DNA of 64,000 nt from Lutibacter sp. (GTDB taxonomy: Bacteria; Bacteroidota; Bacteroidia; Flavobacteriales; Flavobacteriaceae). The DNA lies in contig NZ_WTAR01000030.1 in NCBI RefSeq assembly GCF_013139515.1, positions 43,615 through 107,614 of the forward strand, written 5' to 3'. Within the stretch, counting starts at the first letter, position 1. Each line of letters begins with the position of its first letter. The notes under the pieces are model-generated. The model made no database searches. It was not told where the DNA came from and was given only the letters and a program-made list of their open reading frames with translations. Positions 1-8,605 of this stretch are shown piece by piece. Both the position numbers and the translations under genes were made by a program.

Positions 1-156
1 AATTGCCCTAAATATAAATTTGAAGATAAAACAGATCTATGTTTTGATGGTATTAATTATTGCGAGTCTATAACAAATAAAAGTTTATATGAGAATCGTG
101 GAAATTATGGATTAATTCAATGTGAATATAATGGAGGATGTAATGGTAGAAAATAA
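1..156 (+). CDS. 3' end of a small Cys-rich protein (partial)
   Basis: An open frame enters from the left edge and stops at TAA 154-156, giving 51 residues. It has five cysteines (NCPKYKF near the start, then single Cys near residues 14, 21, 41 and 47), which suggests a small metal-binding phage protein. Its last codons overlap the ribosome binding site and start of the protease gene, so the two are probably translationally coupled. A similar four-Cys mini-protein lies at 35842-35982. Function unknown; the start lies outside the window. Confidence 0.5.
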   Translation, partial: NCPKYKFEDKTDLCFDGINYCESITNKSLYENRGNYGLIQCEYNGGCNGRK

Positions 157-1582
157 AAAGGTTTTTGTCGTAGCTGAAAAGAAGGAAGTAAATGATGAAG
201 AAAGAAGTGTTGTTTGCTATGCAAGCACTGAAACAGTTGATCGTCATGGAGAGATGATTCTTGCATCAGCTTGGACTGAAAAAGGGATGGAAGATTATAG
301 AAAAAATCCAGTAATTCTATTAAATCATGATTATTATTCCCTACCTGTTGGTAAATCTATGTGGCAGAAAGTTGATTCTAAAGGATTGATCTTTAAAATT
401 CAATTTGCCGATACAGATACTGGCAATGAATTATATAAATTATATTCAACTGGAATGATGAACTCATTTTCTGTTGGATTTCGTGCATTAGAGAGATACG
501 ATAATGAAAAAGAACAAAAATATGCTGATAAGAATGGTAAAGTCCCTCATACTGTTTATACAGAATGTGAGCTTTATGAATTATCTTGTGTAACTATTCC
601 TGCAAACCAGGATGCAAATATAATTAGGTCATTTAAATCATTTATTGATACTGATTTTAAATCCGATGAATTAATTAAATTTGCAGCAGAAATTAAATCT
701 TCTGAAAAATATATTGAAATAACTAAAACAATTGATGATGAAGATATTAAACCAAAAATTGTTGGAAAAATTGATCCAGAAACTGGTGAAAAAATCCTAA
801 TTGATGAAGATAATAAAGAAAAGAAAACAACCATTACTATTGAAGTCGATGATGAAGTTGATGATATTGTAGAGGATGGTATTGATGATGAATATATTCA
901 TATGGTTTTAATTGAAGCATCACTTTTTGAAACAGAATCATTAAGAAGTATTAATATTTCTGAAGATAAGGGAATTAAAGCTATTATTGGTTCATTGATT
1001 GAAGGTGGAAATACAAGAGTTCAAAAATATATGTTTGACAAAGGAATGTGGGATGTTACAAAAGCTGAAACATGGACTAATGAACATAAGGATATTAATG
1101 ATGCTGATTTCATAGTAAGGGATGATACTATTGATCTTGAAGAGAAATTTGGTGTTTGTGATTGTGGTGATGATTGTGAAGGTGATTGTGATGAATTTAA
1201 AAAAATTGATACTTTAGATGAACTGTCAGATATTTTAAAAGAATACATTGATGATCAAATAACCGAAAAATTTAAGTTATTTGAGGAAGTTACCGATAAG
1301 AAAGAAATGAATGAGTTAAATAAAACTCTTATTGATTCAATTGATGATCTTAAAAATGATATTAATAAGAGATTGCCTGTTCCACTTGAAGAAAAAATTC
1401 TTGAACTTGAAGAAGTAGAAGAAAAAACTTTAGAAATTGTAGAAAAAGAAGTTGAATTTAATATTGAAGATATTTCAAAAACAGTACAAAAAACTATTTT
1501 AGATGCTGTTGAAAAAAATAAAGAATCTTCAACTAATATTTTAAAAGAAAGGTTAATGAAATTTAAAGGTCAAATATTTTAA
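143..1582 (+). CDS. HK97-family prohead protease with long C-terminal extension
   Basis: Capsid maturation protease of the S78 (HK97/U35) family, which cleaves the scaffold or delta domain of the capsid protein during prohead maturation. Family motifs are in the first 170 residues: AST..VDRHGE, the catalytic His in LLNHDYY, the catalytic Ser in MNSFSVGF, and the later ELSCVTIPANQDA stretch. ATG 143 is chosen because GGAGG at 133-137 sits five bases upstream; a GTG at 122 and an ATG at 131 are in frame but lack a site. The remaining ~300 residues are acidic and helical, include a W..A..W..EH segment (near residue 320) and a CDCGDDCEGDC cluster, and probably act as a fused scaffold. The capsid gene follows directly, the usual HK97 order. 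Confidence 0.9.
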   Translation: MVENKKVFVVAEKKEVNDEERSVVCYASTETVDRHGEMILASAWTEKGMEDYRKNPVILLNHDYYSLPVGKSMWQKVDSKGLIFKIQFADTDTGNELYKLYSTGMMNSFSVGFRALERYDNEKEQKYADKNGKVPHTVYTECELYELSCVTIPANQDANIIRSFKSFIDTDFKSDELIKFAAEIKSSEKYIEITKTIDDEDIKPKIVGKIDPETGEKILIDEDNKEKKTTITIEVDDEVDDIVEDGIDDEYIHMVLIEASLFETESLRSINISEDKGIKAIIGSLIEGGNTRVQKYMFDKGMWDVTKAETWTNEHKDINDADFIVRDDTIDLEEKFGVCDCGDDCEGDCDEFKKIDTLDELSDILKEYIDDQITEKFKLFEEVTDKKEMNELNKTLIDSIDDLKNDINKRLPVPLEEKILELEEVEEKTLEIVEKEVEFNIEDISKTVQKTILDAVEKNKESSTNILKERLMKFKGQIF

Positions 1583-1629
1583 TTTACTAGAGATGTTTAG
1601 AGACATTAGGTAGATTTTTTTATTGATCA

Positions 1630-1662
1630 ATTTAAGTATTTAATTAAAAACTTATAAAGGAG
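1630..1662 (+). promoter_or_regulatory. Conserved element upstream of the capsid gene
   Basis: The 16-mer ATTTAAGTATTTAATT at 1630-1645 recurs exactly at 15293-15308. In both places it is followed by 13 AT-rich bases, a G-rich ribosome binding site and a start codon about 25 bases downstream. A TTTAAG-N16-TATAAA reading is possible, but initiation there would remove the ribosome binding site. It may be an mRNA leader element or a phage-specific promoter. Function not resolved. Confidence 0.35.
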
Positions 1663-1668
1663 TTTAAT

Positions 1669-2946
1669 ATGGGCGAAGAAGCTAAAAATAAAATGACTAT
1701 GGAAGATCTTACTAAAACTATTGGCGAAGTTGCAGAAAAAGCTATTGAAACTGCAATGGAAGGGCATAACGAAAAACTTGCAACTGATATTGATGAAAAA
1801 CTTAATAAATTTGCAGAAGATTTTACAAGTAAAATTAAAGTTGGCTTGGAAGGTGAAGCAGAGAAAGATCCTAAAGCTGGTTTTAAATCACTTTCTCATT
1901 TTGCAGTAGATGTTGCTAATGCTGCTCGTTCTGGTCATCGTAAGATTTCCAAAGAGCTTGGTAATTGGGATGAAGTTGTAACTTCAAAAGCTGCTGGAAC
2001 ACCATCACAGAATGTGACTGATGGTGAAGCTGGTGGTTATCTTGTACCTGAAGAGTTCCGTACAAATCTTCTCGTAGCTGCTGAAGAGAAAAATGAACTT
2101 ATGGGAAGATCAACAAGAATTCCTATGCAGTCAAGTTCTGTTCGTATTCCATACGTTAATGGTTTTGATAAATCAGGTGGTCTTGTTTATGGTAATGTTC
2201 AATGGTTGTGGACTGATGAAGAAGAAACCCGAACAGCTAAAAATGTTAAGTTTGGTTATGTAAACCTTAACCTTAATAAACTTGCTGGTATGGCATATGT
2301 TTCTGATGAAATCATCAAATTCTCCCCTATGTCTATTACAAATTTGCTTCAGAGAGGTTTCACTGATGGTTTCAACTTTGAAATGAATCGTGTAATCCTT
2401 AAAGGTTCTGGTGCTGGACAACCTCAAGGTATTTTGAATTCTCCTGCATTTGTTTCTCAGGCTAAAGAAACTGGTCAGGGAGCAGATACTATTGTTTGGG
2501 AAAATATCATTAATATGTATTCTCGTCTTTATGATAAATCTAGTGCTGTTTGGGTCTGCAATCCTGATACACTTCCACAGTTAGCTTCTATGAGTCTTGC
2601 TGTCGGTACAGGTGGCGTTGCTGTTTATATGCCAGCAGGGGGAGCTTCAGGAAAACCTTTTGATACACTCATGGGTTTACCGATTGTCTGGAATCATCAC
2701 GCAAAAACTGTTGGTGATGAAGGTGATATAGTTCTTGCCGATATGAGTCAGTATTTGCTTGGTATGTTGGCTGGAAATGAAGGGAGTAAATTTGACTCTT
2801 CTCTCCATTTCAAATTTGATACAGACCAGGAAACTTTTAAATGGACTGTATATATGGCTGGACAATCTTGGTGGCCTTCAGCCTTGACTCCTGCTGAGAG
2901 TTCAACTACTCTTAGTCCTTTTATTGGATTAGCAGCTAGAACATAA
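1669..2946 (+). CDS. Major capsid protein, HK97 fold
   Basis: 425-residue major head subunit. Residues 1-~110 are a charged, Lys/Glu-rich helical delta-like domain, the part normally removed by the protease encoded just upstream. The HK97 signature follows: GGYLVPEEFRTNLL near residue 124, then a spine helix and NRVILKGSGAGQPQGIL (near 240), which is strongly characteristic of the TIGR01554-type family. The start has AAAGGAG nine bases upstream. The carboxy part ends in LIGLAART-type A-domain sequence. Function is secure; the delta-domain cleavage point is inferred. Confidence 0.95.
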   Translation: MGEEAKNKMTMEDLTKTIGEVAEKAIETAMEGHNEKLATDIDEKLNKFAEDFTSKIKVGLEGEAEKDPKAGFKSLSHFAVDVANAARSGHRKISKELGNWDEVVTSKAAGTPSQNVTDGEAGGYLVPEEFRTNLLVAAEEKNELMGRSTRIPMQSSSVRIPYVNGFDKSGGLVYGNVQWLWTDEEETRTAKNVKFGYVNLNLNKLAGMAYVSDEIIKFSPMSITNLLQRGFTDGFNFEMNRVILKGSGAGQPQGILNSPAFVSQAKETGQGADTIVWENIINMYSRLYDKSSAVWVCNPDTLPQLASMSLAVGTGGVAVYMPAGGASGKPFDTLMGLPIVWNHHAKTVGDEGDIVLADMSQYLLGMLAGNEGSKFDSSLHFKFDTDQETFKWTVYMAGQSWWPSALTPAESSTTLSPFIGLAART

Positions 2947-2959
2947 TAGGTTTTTAAAT

Positions 2960-3020
2960 TTGGATGGATAGGTTGATCGCTGAAAGTGAAGAATCCCCAC
3001 TTCATTTCCATCCAATCTTT
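2960..3020 (+). terminator. Stem-loop after the capsid gene
   Basis: TTGGATGGA (2960-2968) pairs perfectly with TCCATCCAA (3007-3015), and an inner TGAAG/CTTCA hairpin (2987-2991/3000-3004) sits inside. The outer stem is followed by CTTTTT. This fits a two-tier attenuator or processing site that separates the abundant capsid message from downstream genes. The tract of U is short, so termination may be partial. Confidence 0.5.
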
Positions 3021-3070
3021 TTAAAAGGGGTATAAATATATAATTTAAAAATTCTTATGGAGGATTTAAT

Positions 3071-3550
3071 ATGAAAGATAGATTTTTTCAGAATATTCAT
3101 GTAGTAAATGCACTTCCTGCTTTATCAATAGCTGATGATTTTTTTGATGTTGGAACATCAGCTATTACCGACATTGTTAATTTGTCAAATTATGATCGTG
3201 CAACATTTATTATGCAATTAGGAGCAGGAGCAACTGGAACTGGTACAATCACTATTGAAAGTTGTGATGATGTTTCAGCATCAACAGCAACAGCTATTAC
3301 TTTTGATGCTTGGAAATCTACAACAAGTGATGTTTGGAGTGATAGAACATCTCAAGCTAGTTTTGCAACAACTGCTGGTGCTGGAGCTACTTATGCATTT
3401 GAAGTAAATGCTTCTGAACTTAGTGGAACTGATAAATTTGTACGTCTAAAAGCTCTTGAGCTTGTTAATGGTGCTGTAACTGGAAACATCATATGCATTC
3501 TTTCTAATGCACGTTATATGCATGAAGTAAAACAAACTGCAATTGTATAA
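3071..3550 (+). CDS. Putative capsid decoration / minor head protein
   Basis: 159 residues, Gly/Ala/Thr-rich and predicted beta-rich, with few charged residues, in the position directly behind the capsid gene where decoration proteins usually lie. The start has GGAGG eight bases upstream (ATGGAGGATTTAATATG). I see no family motif. A strong terminator follows, so with the preceding stem-loop this gene forms its own high-expression unit, which suits a protein needed in many copies. The role is inferred from position and composition only. Confidence 0.55.
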   Translation: MKDRFFQNIHVVNALPALSIADDFFDVGTSAITDIVNLSNYDRATFIMQLGAGATGTGTITIESCDDVSASTATAITFDAWKSTTSDVWSDRTSQASFATTAGAGATYAFEVNASELSGTDKFVRLKALELVNGAVTGNIICILSNARYMHEVKQTAIV

Positions 3551-3560
3551 AGTAATTGAT

Positions 3561-3595
3561 TAAGGGTGTTGAAATATACACCCTTAGTTTTTTAT
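3561..3595 (+). terminator. Rho-independent terminator
   Basis: TAAGGGTGT (3561-3569) pairs with ACACCCTTA (3578-3586) around a loop TGAAATAT, followed by G and seven T. The loop sequence TTGAAATAT recurs in the terminator at 4870-4908. Confidence 0.8.
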
Positions 3596-3606
3596 AAGGG
3601 GAAATT

Positions 3607-3855
3607 ATGGATCAAGTAAAAGTAAAATTTAATTTTGATTGGATGGGGAATCCTGCTGGATCAACAATACTTATGTATGAAGATAATGCAACTATGTTAA
3701 ATGAACGTGGAACTGTTGATATCATTGTAGATAAGAAAAAAGTTGATAAAACTGATAAAGATATATCCAAATCAGTTGAAAAACCTGAAAAAAACAAAAT
3801 GATGGTTTCACCACAAAAGAAAAAATCTGGTAGACCTAAAAAAACAAAGAAATAG
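3607..3855 (+). CDS. Small basic-tailed virion-region protein
   Basis: 82 residues: an N-terminal ~45-residue beta-type segment and a Lys-rich tail ending SGRPKKTKK, which resembles an AT-hook (GRP flanked by basic residues). AGGGG lies seven bases upstream. It sits between two decoration-like genes. The tail could contact DNA or acidic capsid surfaces, but this is speculation; no family recognised. Confidence 0.5.
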   Translation: MDQVKVKFNFDWMGNPAGSTILMYEDNATMLNERGTVDIIVDKKKVDKTDKDISKSVEKPEKNKMMVSPQKKKSGRPKKTKK

Positions 3856-3862
3856 GTGACAT

Positions 3863-4240
3863 ATGGCTGGATCAATAACTTTTAGTGAAACAACTCATAC
3901 TTCAGTTAAAAAACTTTCAATGACATGGGTGTCTGATGTTGCTTTAGGCACTGTCAATGCAATTCCATCAGAAAAATCATATACTGGAATGATTGAAAGA
4001 GCAGTATTTATTCCAGATAGTGGTGGAACACAACCCACAAATCTATATGATGTAACAATTACTGATTCAGATGGAATAGATGTTTTAATTGGTAATGGTG
4101 CAAATTTAGTAAATACAGGAGCAGTTCAAAAAGATAATGTTACTGATGGACTTGGCGCTGTAGTTTCTACAACTTTAACACTTAATATTACCAATGCGGG
4201 TAATTCAAATGGTGGAGAAGTAATTCTTTATATTCGATAA
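3863..4240 (+). CDS. Virion-associated beta-rich protein
   Basis: 125 residues, Thr/Ser/Gly-rich, beginning MAGSITFSETTHT and containing several TVTD/LTLNITN-like strands typical of small head fibre or decoration proteins. It starts eight bases after the previous stop with AGGTGA as ribosome binding site. A short hairpin ATCGTTA-TTT-TAACGAT (4257-4273) lies behind it and has no T tract, so it more likely stabilises or splits the message. Function inferred from context. Confidence 0.5.
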   Translation: MAGSITFSETTHTSVKKLSMTWVSDVALGTVNAIPSEKSYTGMIERAVFIPDSGGTQPTNLYDVTITDSDGIDVLIGNGANLVNTGAVQKDNVTDGLGAVVSTTLTLNITNAGNSNGGEVILYIR

Positions 4241-4303
4241 ATAAAATGTAACTAGCATCGTTATTTTAACGATTGTGAATATTCTAAATTAAGGAGGAAT
4301 ATT

Positions 4304-4843
4304 ATGGGAACAAAGTGTAAGTTTAAAAATGGTAAACAAGTATTTTCTAGTGATGCTCAAATGCTTTCTGGTGGAACTATTTCTACTAATCAGCAAATTG
4401 TAAGTTCAACAACTGAAACTGTTCTAGTTTCAGAAACTATTTATGGCAATACATTTGATGCAACAACTATGGGGTTTAGAGTCACTTTAGCTGGTGAAAT
4501 TTCAGCAAATGCTGGATCAGATATTACTCTAACTTTGAGATATGGAACAACTGATATCCTTGCTTTAGCCACAGTAACTTTAGCTGCTGAAGATGATAAA
4601 CAATTTAAATATGAGTGTTTGGGTAGAATTCATACTACTGGAGCAACTGGTAAGATAGTAGCTTCTTCTAGGATTGATATAGAGCAAGGAACACCATTGA
4701 TGTTTGCCGCAGATACTGCTGCCGCTGGAGTTACTGCTAATTTAACAGCAGATGGTAGCTTAAATGTAACAGGCCATTGGGATGCTTCAAATGCAAATTC
4801 AGATATAATTGCAATGATAGGATTTATTGAGTTTTTTAATTAA
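4304..4843 (+). CDS. Putative head decoration / fibre protein
   Basis: 179 residues with a predicted jelly-roll-like pattern of alternating strands (LTLRYGTTDILALATVTLAA, then GKIVASSRIDIEQGTPLMF). AAGGAGG is placed seven bases upstream, one of the strongest initiation sites in the window, and a strong terminator follows. Both point to high expression, as expected for a decoration protein. No catalytic motif seen. Confidence 0.55.
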   Translation: MGTKCKFKNGKQVFSSDAQMLSGGTISTNQQIVSSTTETVLVSETIYGNTFDATTMGFRVTLAGEISANAGSDITLTLRYGTTDILALATVTLAAEDDKQFKYECLGRIHTTGATGKIVASSRIDIEQGTPLMFAADTAAAGVTANLTADGSLNVTGHWDASNANSDIIAMIGFIEFFN

Positions 4844-4869
4844 TAGATAAATTTTAATATTAATTAATT

Positions 4870-4908
4870 AAGGGAAAGGGTTTGAAATATTCCTTTTCCC
4901 TTTTTTTT
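4870..4908 (+). terminator. Rho-independent terminator
   Basis: AAGGGAAAGGG (4870-4880) pairs over 11 positions (one G-U) with CCTTTTCCCTT (4892-4902); the T tract continues to 4908. The loop contains TTTGAAATAT, nearly the same as at 3569-3577. Confidence 0.85.
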
Positions 4909-4927
4909 ATATTTTTTTTAGGACAAA

Positions 4928-6538
4928 ATGGTACAAGAAACTACTATAAAAAGATATATAGGTTTATCTACTGATACTAAACCATCATCTCCAATTCAGG
5001 TAGGATCAGTAATCCGTATTCTTGCTGGTTCTGAATGGTATGAATTAGATACTGGTGTGACATATGTATTTGATGGTTCTAGTGCTTGGACTCCTAAACT
5101 TGTAAATCTAGGAAATGGAACTGGTGATTTTATAAATAGTGATAATCCATTTCCAGTATATGGTGGTTATGTTCCTATTGAATATTCACGAACAACAACA
5201 AATACAATAAAGTCACTTGTAAATAAAGGTCAATTAAATAAGTTTGTAATTTATCCAAGAATTGGTAATGAACATGTTGAAAGTTCTAGGGAGATTCAAG
5301 GTGTTGTCACAAATGGTAATATAGTTGGGCAAATATTTAAAGCATCAAAAGATAATATATCTGCATTGCTCCTTACTATTGAATCAGCAGAAGCACAAAC
5401 TATTGATACTTTTGAAACATATTCAAATGATGGTGAACTTCAAACTTCTTGGGTTGAAATAACAAATCCAGCAGTTATTTCAACATCAATAGTTAAAACT
5501 GGTGATCAAGCAATGGCCTTGCCTTTAACCACTACTGGTGATGAATGGGTATTAAGCGCACCATCAGATTATACAGATTATACAGGATCATTTGATTTTT
5601 ATCAAGATGTTGTATTTGGGGTATTAGGGGCAGAAGTGTCTGTATTTATTAGTGATGGAACTAATAGTAAAAGTTTTCCTCTTGTTATTAATATAACCAA
5701 TTCATGGACTCATTTTGATGTTCTTGAATCAAATATGATTGAAGATCAAGCTGAAACTACTGATACTACAAATATATTAACTATTGGGTTTAGAATAATT
5801 AGAAAAAAGAATGGAGCAACAGTTTATATTGATAATTTAATTGCTACCCCTGCTCCTGGTGAACTTGGTATTAAATTATGGAACATGGGTAATACTCTTC
5901 CTATAGATGGAGTTACCTCTATTGATGATGGCACCCAATACACCAGATTAGGTAAAACTCTTACTTCATCTTTTTCATTACCTTTGGTTGGAGGAAAAAG
6001 ATTATATCATGCTCATATGTTTAATGCAGCACTTGATAAAAATGTACCAGATAACGAACCACTAATAACTGATAATTATTATTTAATTGAACTTTATTAT
6101 ATAGATACCAATGTGAGTGTGTATGGCCCTGACACTTCTTTTAATACTCAATATTATAATAACGGATATTCTTTTACTACAGCAAATGAAGCTTCTGTTA
6201 TTAATGCAATAGGCCCATATTCAGATATAATGTTTACTATAATGTCAACACAATCTGTTTATGTAATTGAAGCTGGATGGAGGTTTGACGCTGAACCTAA
6301 TGGGGATTCTGACTTATATGTATTTATTGAAAATAAAGATATGCAAGTAACCGATACTGTTGTTGATCATGAAGAACATCCAGAACAAAAACACTCACAT
6401 GATGTATCAATTAGACCAATGATAATTGATAATGGTGGAAAAATAGAATTTTATAATAATGATGATGCATCAGATCAAGTATCAAATATTGTATATTTTG
6501 TAACTTTTCTATATGAACCTCCAATAGTAAATGGATAA
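4928..6538 (+). CDS. Virion protein with carbohydrate-binding-like beta-sandwich
   Basis: 536 residues. The N-terminal ~70 residues resemble short attachment domains of phage structural proteins. Residues ~155-310 (SIVKTGDQAMALPLTT ... FDFYQDVVFGVLGAEVSVFISDG ... GFRIIRKKNGATVYIDNLIA) follow the strand order of carbohydrate-binding or LamG-like beta sandwiches. The last third has a His-rich patch (VDHEEHPEQKHSHD). It overlaps the next gene by eight bases. Likely a head fibre or host-surface binding protein; the specific ligand is unknown. Confidence 0.5.
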   Translation: MVQETTIKRYIGLSTDTKPSSPIQVGSVIRILAGSEWYELDTGVTYVFDGSSAWTPKLVNLGNGTGDFINSDNPFPVYGGYVPIEYSRTTTNTIKSLVNKGQLNKFVIYPRIGNEHVESSREIQGVVTNGNIVGQIFKASKDNISALLLTIESAEAQTIDTFETYSNDGELQTSWVEITNPAVISTSIVKTGDQAMALPLTTTGDEWVLSAPSDYTDYTGSFDFYQDVVFGVLGAEVSVFISDGTNSKSFPLVINITNSWTHFDVLESNMIEDQAETTDTTNILTIGFRIIRKKNGATVYIDNLIATPAPGELGIKLWNMGNTLPIDGVTSIDDGTQYTRLGKTLTSSFSLPLVGGKRLYHAHMFNAALDKNVPDNEPLITDNYYLIELYYIDTNVSVYGPDTSFNTQYYNNGYSFTTANEASVINAIGPYSDIMFTIMSTQSVYVIEAGWRFDAEPNGDSDLYVFIENKDMQVTDTVVDHEEHPEQKHSHDVSIRPMIIDNGGKIEFYNNDDASDQVSNIVYFVTFLYEPPIVNG

Positions 6539-7097
6539 TATAATGAATATAAAATTAAAGCCTGGAGATATACTTTTAACATTAGTTCATGGATGGTTGG
6601 GTAATGCAATCATTAGAACTCAAAATATGATTGATTGTGAAACTGATATAGTTAATTTTTCACATGCTGCAATTGTATTAGATGAATGTGGAAATATATT
6701 TGAATCTTCATTAAAAATAGGAGCAAACCATATATCTAAATATGAAAATGTTCCTGTTCTTATTGCAAGACATAAAGATATGGAAGATTGGAAATTTAAA
6801 AAAGGTATTGGTGAAGCTCTTGATAATGAAGGGATGTTTTATCCTTTGCATAGATTATTCTTTATTCTTTTTGGAATATCTGCAATAAGAACAGATTGGC
6901 CTGTATGTTCTGAATTAGTAGCACAATTCTTATTAAAATCTGGTATAGATTCTGATTTAATAAGAAAAGGTAAGAAATACAGTAAGTGGTATGGTGTTAG
7001 TCCTGATATGATTGAAGATGCTGTATTCAGAGGTGAAAATTGGAATGTTGTTTATAATGGTAATTGGGACTCAAGATTACTTTCAAATAAGTATTAA
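6531..7097 (+). CDS. Permuted papain-fold amidase (YiiX/C92-like)
   Basis: 188 residues with the permuted NlpC/P60 signature: KPGDILLTLVHGW near the start, His in NFSHAAIVLDECG (residue ~44), FESS..IGANH, VPVLIARHKD, and the nucleophile-position Cys in WPVCSELVAQFLLKSG (residue ~126). YiiX/YaeF-like enzymes cleave amide bonds in peptidoglycan or lipids. In this cluster it may be a virion-associated wall-modifying enzyme. An alternative start is ATG 6543; neither has a convincing ribosome binding site and translation may be coupled to the overlapping upstream gene. Confidence 0.65.
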   Translation: MDNIMNIKLKPGDILLTLVHGWLGNAIIRTQNMIDCETDIVNFSHAAIVLDECGNIFESSLKIGANHISKYENVPVLIARHKDMEDWKFKKGIGEALDNEGMFYPLHRLFFILFGISAIRTDWPVCSELVAQFLLKSGIDSDLIRKGKKYSKWYGVSPDMIEDAVFRGENWNVVYNGNWDSRLLSNKY

Positions 7098-7111
7098 GGG
7101 AAAATATATCA

Positions 7112-7480
7112 ATGGATGAGATTTTAAAAGAAAATGAAAGTGTTGATGATTGCCCTTGTAAAAGTGTTGTTAGGTTAGCTGAATCAACGAGGGGTGAATT
7201 TAAATTAATAAATTTTGAAATGGTTCAATTAAAAGAAAGTTTTATAGAAATGAGATTAGAAGCAAAAGAGTGTTTGGAGTCTGTTAAAGAAACAGCATTT
7301 CAATTAAGAGAAGGAACAAAAGAATTTAACAATATACAAAAAACAATTTCAAATAGAGATGTTGAAAATAAAAAAGCTCATAAAAAAATGTGGTATGCAA
7401 TAGCTGGTTGTTTCTGTATTCTAATGGCAACAGGACATGCAAGTGATATTGGAAAACTAATCATAAAGATAATGAGTTAA
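7112..7480 (+). CDS. Coiled-coil protein with C-terminal membrane segment
   Basis: 122 residues: an N-terminal DDCPCKS motif, a long heptad-like helix (about 20-85), then one hydrophobic segment (WYAIAGCFCILMATG, about 93-107) and a short amphipathic tail. This plan resembles XhlA-type haemolysin/holin accessory proteins, and the neighbour upstream is a putative wall amidase. A lysis or membrane-tethering role is plausible but not shown. Confidence 0.45.
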   Translation: MDEILKENESVDDCPCKSVVRLAESTRGEFKLINFEMVQLKESFIEMRLEAKECLESVKETAFQLREGTKEFNNIQKTISNRDVENKKAHKKMWYAIAGCFCILMATGHASDIGKLIIKIMS

Positions 7481-7489
7481 TTAAATTTT

Positions 7490-8593
7490 ATGGCAACTCA
7501 AGCATTAGGAACAGATATTCAAATAACAGTATTACCAGATGGGAATTATCTTATTACTGGTTTAACTGTTTCTGCTGGAGAAGTTATATCTTTAGATAGT
7601 ACTGAATCTATTAGTGGTGGCCCTGCATCAATAACAATAACTGCCAACCTTGATTCAATACTTACGAAAACTGGAAATACTTCATTAACTAGTTTAGATA
7701 GTATATTGCAATCAATTAATTTAACTAAGTTTCTTTCCGCTGATGCTTTATTAACACTAGAAAATACTGTTTCAACTAATTTAGACTCTTTATTAAGCAA
7801 ATCTGGAATAGAAAAATCAACAGTTTTAAATGCTTTATTGTTAAAAACAGATATTGGTAAACAAGCATTTTTAGATGCTGTTTTGTTTGGTGGATCAGAA
7901 ATATTTGCAAATATAGATAGTTTTTTACAAAAACAATTTGAGGTAAGTGTAAGTCTTGATTCTCTTCTTCAAATTGCAGATTTAACTAAAATAACTAGTA
8001 TTGATTCTTATTTACAGTCAGTAGGAATAGAAAGTTCAACTAGTATTGATTCTTATTTACAGTCAGTAGGAATAGAAAGTTCAACATATTTAGATGCAAT
8101 TTTATTTGATGCAGCATTTAGCGGTCATGAAACTTATTTAGATGCAATTTTAAATAAATCTGATATAATATTTACAGCAAATTTAGATGCAATTTTAAAC
8201 ATAACTGGAGTTAAAGCAACAGATTTAGATGCAATTTTACAAGTGTCAAGAAGTTCAGAAGTTTTTCTTGGTGCAATTCTTTTGAAAGTTGCTGAAACAG
8301 CTTCATTAAATATAGATTCATTTTTAACCAAAGAAGAAACAAATTCATTAAGTATAGATGCTTCTTTAGTTAATTTATTTACAAAAACATTATCTTTAGA
8401 CGCAATATTTAAAAGTTCTTTTTCTAAAATATTATCTTTAGATGTTGTATTGTTTGGTGGAACAGAAATAACATTAAATATTGATGCTATATTATATTTA
8501 CTTAATCAAATTAAATATAATTTTATTGCTGTAAGCAGAACATACAATTTTGTTGGGATAAGTAAAACATATAATTTTATTTCAAAAACATAG
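7490..8593 (+). CDS. LDAIL-repeat protein (about 20 tandem repeats)
   Basis: 367 residues. After an N-terminal ~50 residues the chain is about 20 consecutive repeats of 14-16 residues, each with a core (L/I)D(A/S)(I/L/F)L; examples are LDSILTK, IDSYLQSVGIESST (twice, identical), LDAILNKS. The C-terminus has two short YNF repeats. Regular spacing suggests an elongated solenoid or fibre. One 45-bp unit is duplicated exactly (7993-8085). It lies among virion genes, so it may be a spike or whisker. No known family recognised with certainty. Confidence 0.6.
   Translation: MATQALGTDIQITVLPDGNYLITGLTVSAGEVISLDSTESISGGPASITITANLDSILTKTGNTSLTSLDSILQSINLTKFLSADALLTLENTVSTNLDSLLSKSGIEKSTVLNALLLKTDIGKQAFLDAVLFGGSEIFANIDSFLQKQFEVSVSLDSLLQIADLTKITSIDSYLQSVGIESSTSIDSYLQSVGIESSTYLDAILFDAAFSGHETYLDAILNKSDIIFTANLDAILNITGVKATDLDAILQVSRSSEVFLGAILLKVAETASLNIDSFLTKEETNSLSIDASLVNLFTKTLSLDAIFKSSFSKILSLDVVLFGGTEITLNIDAILYLLNQIKYNFIAVSRTYNFVGISKTYNFISKT
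7993..8085 (+). repeat. Perfect 45-bp tandem duplication
   Basis: Two identical 45-bp units (7993-8037 and 8038-8082, with the match running three more bases) encode two identical 15-residue repeats of the LDAIL protein. Exact identity at every codon position indicates a recent duplication. Confidence 0.9.
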
Positions 8594-8605
8594 GAGGGAT
8601 TAGAT

